Origin: JAFGQJ01 sp964495755
Lineage (GTDB): Bacteria; Spirochaetota; Spirochaetia; SZUA-6; DRHE01
Assembly: GCA_964495755.1 (NCBI GenBank)
Contig: CAZBXU010000215.1
Span: 1-5,570, forward strand
Length of the DNA stretch: 5,570 nucleotides
Direction: 5' to 3'
Shown: piece after piece, positions 1 through 4,955 of the stretch
Numbering within the stretch: the stretch's first letter is position 1
Layout of the letters: the number at the start of each line of letters is the position of its first letter
Program-made: the position numbers and the translations under genes
Notes under the pieces: model-generated
Told to the model about the DNA's origin: nothing
What the model saw: only the letters and a program-made list of their open reading frames with translations
The model's database searches: none

Positions 1-177
1 TGGCTACATTTGGGGCTATAGGTAAGGCCCTTTAGTGCACAGTCTATAACACAAGAACAACTCGGACTGGACGCCTCTTTCGATAATCTCAATTATAAGC
101 GAGAGTTACTGCTCATAAAACGAAAACAATCTGTATGAATTACACACCTAACGGCATATTTCAGTAACCGCCAGCGG
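1..177. other. Intergenic left edge, no gene identified
   Basis: No convincing coding region is seen on either strand. A 16-base imperfect hairpin at 165-180 overlaps the stop codon of the GGDEF-EAL gene (minus strand, stem TGACCG/CGGTTA, loop CTGG), but no T-run follows it, so it is not a standard intrinsic terminator. A perfect TATAAT is present on the minus strand at 92-97 without a matching -35 box. It could serve a gene lying beyond the left edge, but this is weak. On the plus strand the first 35 bases could encode a ten-residue tail ending in a stop at 33-35, which is too short to call. Confidence 0.5.
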
Positions 178-2027
178 TCAGCCTTTCACCTCACGCTGCA
201 AATGTTCGGCTTCCTCTACCTTAGTATCAATCTCAAATTCACGAGTCACAGGTTTGGGCTTGCCAATATAATACCCCTGTGAGTAGTCGATTTTTAACTT
301 CTTGACTTCAGTCAAAAGAGCTTTTGATTCTACAAACTCAGCGACCGTTTTTATTCCCATTTTTTTTGTGAAGTCGACGATATTCTCTACGATCAGCCGT
401 GGATTTCTTTCCTGGTGTATATATCTAATCAGAGATCCGTCGATCTTTAAAATATTTACATCGAGGCGGATTAGATAATCGAAGTTAGAATACCCTGTTC
501 CAAAATCGTCAATAGCCACTTGGCAACCTCTTTGCTTCATCTCTTTGATAAAGCGAGAGACAATATCTAAATTCTTGATTCCTTCCGATTCGGTTATTTC
601 AAAGCACAACCGAGAAAAGATGGTAGGATTCTGTGTGTAGATTCGATCTATGTAATCCCTGACCGATTGGTCCAATATATCTTCAAACGACAGATTGATA
701 GAAACTCCAGTAGGAATAGTCAACAAGAATTCTGTTGCTCTTATCAGCATTATTTTAGTGATTCTTGTATGAAGTTTGGATTTTTTTGCAATATCCAAGA
801 AGAAGTGGGGGCTTATGATTTCGCCCTCAGCGTTGATAAGCCGTACTAGAGCCTCATACTTTATGATTTCTTCAGTCTTATTGTCCATGATCGGCTGATA
901 GAAGGGCACTACTCGGCCGTTGTCGAGCGCATCTGTGAGTACATTAGCCCACTTAATGTTTTCCTCATACTGCTTTTGTGTATCCAGTGCCTGTCTGTAG
1001 AAAAGGAAGCTCGCATTGGTGCTTTTGGCGGTTTTTAAGGCAATATCGGCACAGGCGAAGAGTTTCTCTACTCCGACTTCATCAGCGATTGCAATCCCCA
1101 TACTGGCACGAAATCGGATTTCTATGTTCTGATAGATACATTTTTCATGGCGGAGAAATCGGTTTATCACATTAGTAATATTGGTGAGAGATTTTTGAAA
1201 TCTGGTGTCTTCCCCCTTCTGGAGTAGCACAGCGAATTCATCTGCACTTAGCCGATATACCCCTGTTGCGGAATCCGGGAGGATTTGGTTCAGTTTATCG
1301 GCCGCACACTGAAGTACTCTGTCCCCAGCACGGTATCCATAGGTCGCATTGATTTCTTTGAAATCATCAATATTTATAAGTATCAGAGCCGGTGATTTGG
1401 CTTCGGAAATATGTCTTAGAAGTAGGAGTCGATTAGGCAGCTGGGTTAGTTGGTCATAATAGATACGGTCCCTCATAAGAGAACCTAATCGCTCTTTCCG
1501 AGCTTCGATCAGATAGGAACTAGCACTTATTAGTATCNNNNNNNNNNGGTGAAACCTAAGAATACAAGAGAAGGGGGCAAGGAAGTTGTGATGAGATTTA
1601 GGAAAATGAGGATAGTAAAGACTCCATAGCCTATGTTGAGGGGAATCACCCATTGTAAACCCTTTCGCTTTCCATATAGGAAGTAAGCTATCGGAGGAAA
1701 GACACACGTAAAAAGAACTCCGAGGTCATTCAAGCCGATTGAGTAAAGACCCAAAGAAAGCAGTAGAGAGAGGAGCAGTATTCCGCTTAAAAGCTCCAAC
1801 TTTCCAGTTTTCTGTAAAAGTACGAAGATGCTTAAAAAAAGCACAGGAGGGGGAACATAGAGATAAATTAAAGAGAACCTATAGGTGAAAAGGTTTATAA
1901 TCAAGAAGATGAAGGATAGTAAAAATCCCAAGATACTAACGATGTTAAGAAAGACTCGCTTGCTGAAGGATTCATACGTTTCGAAATCATGGGAAAAATC
2001 GCCGGAGAAAAAATCACGCCAATTCAT
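178..2027 (-). CDS. Membrane GGDEF-EAL protein, probable c-di-GMP phosphodiesterase (interrupted by assembly gap)
   Basis: Two reading frames separated by ten N at 1538-1547 form one gene: 160 residues before the gap and 452 after it. The N-terminal part has hydrophobic segments at about residues 25-48, 52-71, 79-97, 101-118 and 124-145, with a sixth running into the gap, so it is a multi-pass membrane sensor region of unknown ligand. After the gap come a short charged linker, a GGDEF domain (DQLTQLPNR, then IDDFKEIN) and an EAL domain. The GGDEF signature is degenerate, SADEF at 1234-1248, and no RxxD inhibitory site precedes it, so cyclase activity is unlikely. The EAL domain retains EALVRL (847-855 for EAL), the Asn of INLS, the Glu of EITE, DDFGTGYSN, KID, AEFVE and QGYYIGKP, the set known to bind metal and c-di-GMP. 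Inference: it hydrolyses c-di-GMP at the inner membrane, with the GGDEF part perhaps regulatory. The ATG at 2027 is the first Met before the hydrophobic part; no strong Shine-Dalgarno is near it (GAGG lies too far upstream). Confidence 0.9.
1538..1547. other. Assembly gap (10 N) inside the GGDEF-EAL gene
   Basis: The run of ten N looks like a placeholder of unknown true length. Coding potential is strong on both sides, but in different frames. The upstream part ends on a complete codon at 1548, and the downstream part starts with one leftover base at 1537. A single intact gene therefore needs a true gap length that leaves remainder 2 when divided by 3. The gap falls in what should be the last membrane helix before the cytoplasmic linker, so only a short piece is probably missing. 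Confidence 0.9.
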
Positions 2028-2091
2028 TTAGTGTATTAGCGAACCTCAATTGATAGTCTATTCAAATATGGTTGCATTTTCAACAACGGCA

Positions 2092-2099
2092 GGGGGGGG
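2092..2099 (+). repeat. Homopolymeric G8 tract at the ribosome-binding position
   Basis: Eight consecutive G lie two bases before the ATG at 2102, exactly where a Shine-Dalgarno sequence would be; AGGGGG resembles the consensus AGGAGG. Runs of G of this length are prone to slipped-strand changes. The tract also lies 65 bases upstream of the divergent GGDEF-EAL start, so a length change could affect either side. Whether it varies cannot be judged from one sequence. Confidence 0.6.
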
Positions 2100-2101
2100 T
2101 A

Positions 2102-2325
2102 ATGAAAACAGGCACTAACAAAGGGATTGTCCGGATGGCTGCCGTTGAACACTTCAATAATCCAGATATTTTGAGAGATTTTTGCATTCCAGATTTCATA
2201 GTACATTTTTCATGGGATCTTCAAATCAGGGGCGTCGAGGAAGTGACGAGGGACGAGATTTCGATCCTTCGTTTTGAAGGTATAAAATAGCTGAGTGGTG
2301 GGCAGCATTTGACCATCAATATTAA
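2102..2325 (+). pseudogene. SnoaL-like / NTF2-fold protein, remnant with internal deletion and frameshift
   Basis: The frame from the ATG at 2102 gives 62 residues and stops at 2288-2290. Its first 50 residues fit the N-terminal half of SnoaL-like (ester cyclase) proteins: NKGIVR, then EHFNNPDILRDF, PDFIVHF and IRGVEE. Residues 51-60 (DEISILRFEG) look instead like the last strand of the same fold, which normally comes about 60 residues later. Adding one A to the A-run at 2284-2287 extends the frame to a stop at 2323-2325 and gives RFEGIKIAEWWAAFDHQY, a typical family C-terminus. The copy would then be about 74 residues against a usual 130-140, lacking the central part with the pocket-lining strands. 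I read this as a gene damaged by an in-frame-like central deletion plus a one-base loss. A sequencing error in the A-run could explain the frameshift but not the missing middle. SnoaL-like proteins have varied or unknown functions, so no substrate is proposed. Confidence 0.65.
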
Positions 2326-2328
2326 CAT

Positions 2329-2368
2329 AAAAAATCCCCTTCGTCTATCGACCCGATAGACGAAGGGG
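2329..2368 (-). terminator. Intrinsic terminator of tRNA-Gln
   Basis: Read on the minus strand, a perfect 15-bp stem (CCCCTTCGTCTATCG at 2354-2368 pairing with 2336-2350) with a three-base loop is followed by ATTTTTT. It starts 8 bases after the tRNA 3' end. No other terminator is seen between the kinase gene and this site, so it probably also ends the upstream operon transcript. On the plus strand no T-run follows the stem, so it should not efficiently stop transcription coming from the SnoaL remnant. Confidence 0.93.
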
Positions 2369-2376
2369 CCATACAC

Positions 2377-2447
2377 TTCCCGGGGAGGACTTGAACCCCC
2401 AACGCAAGATCCAGAGTCTTGTGTGTTACCAATTACACCACCGGGAA
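2377..2447 (-). tRNA. tRNA-Gln (anticodon CUG)
   Basis: The 71-base sequence folds as a full cloverleaf: acceptor TTCCCGG/CCGGGAA (7 bp), D stem GTGT/ACAC with loop AATTGGTA, anticodon stem CAAGA/TCTTG with loop CTCTGGA, a four-base variable loop and T stem GGGGG/CCTCC with loop TTCAAGT. The anticodon CTG lies at 2412-2414 and reads CAG. The weak U1-A72 pair is a known feature of bacterial tRNA-Gln and supports the assignment. CCA is not encoded and must be added by the nucleotidyltransferase. Position 37 is G, giving G36-G37. Confidence 0.96.
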
Positions 2448-2489
2448 TCGATACACTTTGAGCCGACGACCACCATCGCCAGCAGGGCA

Positions 2490-2518
2490 AAATTATCATT
2501 TTTATTTTCGAGAGTCAA
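2490..2518 (-). promoter_or_regulatory. Sigma70-like promoter of tRNA-Gln
   Basis: On the minus strand TTGACT (2513-2518) is followed after 17 bases by TAATTT (2490-2495); an overlapping alternative -10 is GATAAT (2492-2497) at a spacing of 15. The spacer is A+T-rich. The predicted start near 2483 leaves a leader of about 35 bases before the tRNA, to be removed by RNase P. The -35 box ends only 4 bases from the kinase stop codon (TAA, 2523-2525). Confidence 0.7.
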
Positions 2519-2522
2519 GAAC

Positions 2523-3692
2523 TTAGTTGATCAGAGGCAACGTGACACGAAAGGTTGTGCCCCCATTCGGTTTGCTGGAAACGAAGAGAGTACCGTGATG
2601 AGCTTCGATTATGCTTTTTACGATCGACATGCCCAGACCCGTACCCCCCTGATCGGAGTAGGAGAAAAAAGGATCGAAGATTTTCTTCTGGATACTGAGG
2701 TCCATCCCGACTCCCGTGTCTGCAACCTCTACCTTAAAAGTCTGATCCGCTTTGAACGCTTTGATGGAGAACTTGCCTCCCTGCGGCATGGCTTTACGGG
2801 CATTGTCGGCGAGATTAAAAAAGACTCGGAACATCCTCTGCTCATCCATGATAACGGGTTCGGAGATCGATATTTCCGTAGTTACGGTAATATCCCGGGC
2901 CTGGAACTTTTCCCCCACAGCCTCCAGGAGCCTGTTGAAAAAGCTGTCGAGGTTCACTATGGACATGTTCAAACGAATCTCACCCCGGGAATAATCGAGC
3001 AACTCGCTGGCGATCTGATTCAACCGATCCGCCTCGGAAATAATTTTCTTTGCGTTTCGCTCGACCTTCTTCCGTTCCGAGCTGTTGAGAACGATCATCT
3101 CCGCCATGCTGCGAAGTATGGAGAGGGGGTTTCTGATATCGTGCAGGATCAGAGAGGAAAACTTGCCTAGAGTCGACAACCGGTCCTTTAGAAGCAGCTC
3201 CTCTTGGGCCTCCTGAAGGGCCTGATTCGTTTTTTCCAATTCCCGGGCTCTTTCCCGGAGGTTGTCCACAAAGTACTCATTGCTCTTCCGCACCATAGCG
3301 GATACGGATTTCAATATCGAGATCGCTATCTTGGAATTGTCCTGGATAATGGTGTGGAAATCATCTCTGTCGATGTAGAACAGGCGGGTCGGTTCCTTGG
3401 CCAGAACCGTGGCGCTGCGGGGAAGCTCATCGATCAGAGCCATCTCTCCAAACAGGTGCCCCTGCTCGTGCACCGCCAACAGATCTCTATCCGGAAGTTT
3501 ATAGTCTTTCCAAACCTCCACAGCCCCGTCGGCGACGATATAGAAGCGGTCCGCCTGAGAGCCTTCCTCGAAAAGAATGTCCCCAGGGTTGTACTCGATC
3601 TGGTGGCAGACTTGCTGGATCTTCTTGATCTGTTGATCGGGAAGCTCTTGAAAAAAATAGACCTTTTTTAAAAAGGAGAAAAGGTCCTTCAA
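2523..3692 (-). CDS. Soluble sensor histidine kinase with cyclic-nucleotide-binding domain
   Basis: This 389-aa protein has no membrane segment or signal peptide. Residues about 5-125 form a Crp-type cyclic-nucleotide-binding domain (FFQELPDQQ, PGDILFEEG) with a well-kept phosphate-binding cassette, FGEMALIDELPRSATV (81-96), including the Arg at 92 that contacts the cyclic phosphate in cAMP-binding relatives. A coiled coil at about 140-170 leads to the dimerisation and phosphoacceptor region with HDIRNP (His184). The ATPase domain has the N box (Asn293, Asn297), DTGVGM (Asp325), FDPFF and GGTGLGMSIV. All residues needed for autophosphorylation are present. Inference: binding of a cytoplasmic cyclic nucleotide controls kinase output; no response regulator is in view. 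The start is a TTG at 3692, 7 bases after the bactofilin stop; the protein begins where the family normally begins, and no in-frame ATG is near, although the Shine-Dalgarno (GTGAG) is weak. It is the third gene of the operon. Confidence 0.93.
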   Translation of the reverse strand: MKDLFSFLKKVYFFQELPDQQIKKIQQVCHQIEYNPGDILFEEGSQADRFYIVADGAVEVWKDYKLPDRDLLAVHEQGHLFGEMALIDELPRSATVLAKEPTRLFYIDRDDFHTIIQDNSKIAISILKSVSAMVRKSNEYFVDNLRERARELEKTNQALQEAQEELLLKDRLSTLGKFSSLILHDIRNPLSILRSMAEMIVLNSSERKKVERNAKKIISEADRLNQIASELLDYSRGEIRLNMSIVNLDSFFNRLLEAVGEKFQARDITVTTEISISEPVIMDEQRMFRVFFNLADNARKAMPQGGKFSIKAFKADQTFKVEVADTGVGMDLSIQKKIFDPFFSYSDQGGTGLGMSIVKSIIEAHHGTLFVSSKPNGGTTFRVTLPLIN

Positions 3693-3699
3693 GCTACAC

Positions 3700-4080
3700 T
3701 CACTTTCTCTCGTACAGCGATTCGATATACGCCCTGGTGTCGTCTATACGAACGTGGCTGATGGTGCACCGTCCCTCAAGAATCACCCCGTCCTGGATGA
3801 TCAGTTCGGGTGTTTTCAGCTCTCCAAGCACTCGAGCGGTAGACAGCAGAAGAATCCTCCTGGTGGCGGAGATGTTCCCGATTACCAGACCTTCTATGAC
3901 CACACTTGTGGCGTTGATGTTCGTCTTGACCTTGGCCTTAGCGCCGATTTGCAGCTGATCCACCTGAAGCGCCTTTCCCTCGAAGGTACCGTCGATCCGC
4001 ATGTTTCCCTTAACCAAAAAACGACCCTCTAAAAAGGAATCTTCCCCAATAGTGGAATTGGCTTCAATATCGATTTGCAT
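3700..4080 (-). CDS. Bactofilin (polymer-forming cytoskeletal protein)
   Basis: The 126-residue protein is almost entirely a bactofilin beta-helix domain: short repeating strands with typical signatures NSTIGEDSFLEG (8-19), RIDGTFEG (28-35), LQIGAKAKV (43-51), VVIEGLVIGNISA (60-72) and TPELIIQDG (90-98), closing with EGRCTI (102-107). Family members polymerise without nucleotides into filaments, often on the membrane, and act in cell shape, envelope growth or motility in several bacteria, including spirochaetes. The N-terminal tail is very short and there is no membrane helix. The ATG at 4080 is chosen because AGGAG lies 5 bases before it, inside the end of the preceding gene; a longer frame up to 4239 exists but its extra 53 residues are arginine-rich out-of-frame sequence. 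The spacing of 2 bases to the upstream gene suggests translational coupling. Confidence 0.95.
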   Translation of the reverse strand: MQIDIEANSTIGEDSFLEGRFLVKGNMRIDGTFEGKALQVDQLQIGAKAKVKTNINATSVVIEGLVIGNISATRRILLLSTARVLGELKTPELIIQDGVILEGRCTISHVRIDDTRAYIESLYERK

Positions 4081-4082
4081 TC

Positions 4083-4862
4083 TTACTCCTGAGACTCGAT
4101 TCGGGGAACGTTGAGGAACTCGATCACTTCCCGAGCAAAGGCTTTCAGCTCTACCAGAGCTCTGTGTACCTTCCGGTCTTCGAAGAAGCGTTTCCCCTCG
4201 ATCCTGTCGAAGTGAAGGGTATCTTCGGCGTTGAGACATATCAGACCGCCGGCCTCGATATCTATGACCAGTCCCGCGGAGAAGCGGGCGACACTTCGCA
4301 AGAACTTGTCCGCCTCGACGATGACATTTCTCTTTTTCTTAAAGCTTCGTTTTCGCATGTCCTCTTCGTGTTTTTGACCGGCGTACAGATCGACAGTCGA
4401 GGAATCCTCGTTCACATTCTCGAACAGCCGGCGCAGGTTCTCGAAGCGGTGGTAGAAGCTGTCCCTCTCGAGGGAGTGCTTGAAATCGAGCTTCAGCTTT
4501 GTTTCGCTGAGGATCGTCAGGAACTCTTCCTCGAAAAAATTGAGATACAGATACAGGTAGTACAGCTCTCGATCCCCGAAGGAGTCTTCGTAGGACTCTT
4601 TCTTATCCTTGCTCTTCTTGCCGATTTTTTCCAGGATCATCTTCAGATAGGACAACCCCTCCCACTCATCAACCTCTACAGGCTCCTCGAGATCGGCCGG
4701 GTCGAATTCGTGAAAGGATTCAAGCTTGTCCCGATAGGTCTTGAGCTTTTTCAATTCCTTGGTCACGCGGTCCCGCTGGTATGGGTCTTTGGTGGATTTA
4801 TATACAGACTCGAACTGCCGGATCGTGCGGTTCAAAGTCTTAAGCTCTTCTTCGGGGGTCAT
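4083..4862 (-). CDS. Unrecognised charged soluble protein, first gene of bactofilin operon
   Basis: I do not recognise a family for this 259-residue protein. It is highly charged, with no signal peptide or membrane helix. Residues about 3-50 are Lys/Glu-rich and probably coiled coil. An acidic stretch (52-68, DPADLEEPVEVDEWEG) follows. Then comes a helical region (70-150) with a tyrosine-rich patch, YYLYLYLNFFEEEF (101-114). A basic patch (169-178, RKRSFKKKRN) precedes a C-terminal part with a more globular look (SAGLVIDIEAGGLICLN, 195-211; final helix to 250). It sits 2 bases ahead of a bactofilin, whose ribosome-binding site lies in its last codons, so a shared role with the filament, as regulator or partner, is a reasonable inference only. 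The ATG at 4862 has GAGG just one base away, too close to act normally; a leaderless mRNA or a downstream TTG start at residue 10 are alternatives. Confidence 0.85.
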   Translation of the reverse strand: MTPEEELKTLNRTIRQFESVYKSTKDPYQRDRVTKELKKLKTYRDKLESFHEFDPADLEEPVEVDEWEGLSYLKMILEKIGKKSKDKKESYEDSFGDRELYYLYLYLNFFEEEFLTILSETKLKLDFKHSLERDSFYHRFENLRRLFENVNEDSSTVDLYAGQKHEEDMRKRSFKKKRNVIVEADKFLRSVARFSAGLVIDIEAGGLICLNAEDTLHFDRIEGKRFFEDRKVHRALVELKAFAREVIEFLNVPRIESQE

Positions 4863-4867
4863 GCCTC

Positions 4868-4897
4868 AATCTACCATGAACTGAAAAAGGCGTGCAA
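4868..4897 (-). promoter_or_regulatory. Candidate promoter of the 259-aa / bactofilin / kinase operon
   Basis: On the minus strand TTGCAC (4892-4897) and TAGATT (4868-4873) are separated by 18 bases. Each matches the sigma70 consensus at four of six positions. Transcription would start close to 4861, practically at the ATG (4862). The region follows directly on the flaA terminator, so an independent promoter is expected here. Confidence 0.4.
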
Positions 4898-4904
4898 GCC
4901 GGAG

Positions 4905-4930
4905 AAAAAAAGCCCTCCGCGGGGAGGGCT
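4905..4930 (-). terminator. Intrinsic terminator of the flaA-like gene
   Basis: On the minus strand AGCCCTCC (4923-4930) and GGAGGGCT (4911-4918) form an 8-bp G+C-rich stem with loop CCGC, followed by seven T counting the last stem base. It lies 25 bases after the TAA of the flaA-like gene and separates it from the next operon. Confidence 0.93.
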
Positions 4931-4955
4931 CTGTTATCACGTCCCGGGATCGGGA

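Noticed and set aside
3..35. Ten-codon plus-strand tail (ATFGAIGKAL then stop) as the end of a convergent gene
   Set aside because: Too short to distinguish from chance without the sequence beyond the left edge.
165..180. Hairpin at the GGDEF-EAL stop codon as a terminator
   Set aside because: The stem is 6 bp including a wobble pair, and no T-run follows on the minus strand.
2072..2101. Upstream TTG start for the SnoaL-like frame
   Set aside because: It would translate the G8 tract into the protein, adding ten residues unlike the family; the ATG at 2102 directly after the G-run fits better, and the family pattern begins at NKGIVR.
2391..3170. Long plus-strand open frame of 259 codons
   Set aside because: It runs antisense to the kinase gene and through the tRNA; the translation shows no family pattern, while the minus strand has all kinase motifs.
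3204..3671. Plus-strand open frame of 155 codons
   Set aside because: It is antisense to the cyclic-nucleotide-binding domain of the kinase and is a shadow of that well-conserved coding sequence.
3660..3680. A AAA AAG slippery heptamer at codons 8-10 of the kinase (dnaX-like)
   Set aside because: It lies at the extreme N-terminus, no stimulatory hairpin or sensible alternative product is seen, and Lys-Lys codons produce it by chance.
4081..4239. 53-residue N-terminal extension of the bactofilin
   Set aside because: It overlaps the end of the 259-aa gene, is Arg/Ser-rich out-of-frame sequence, and a good AGGAG site serves the ATG at 4080.
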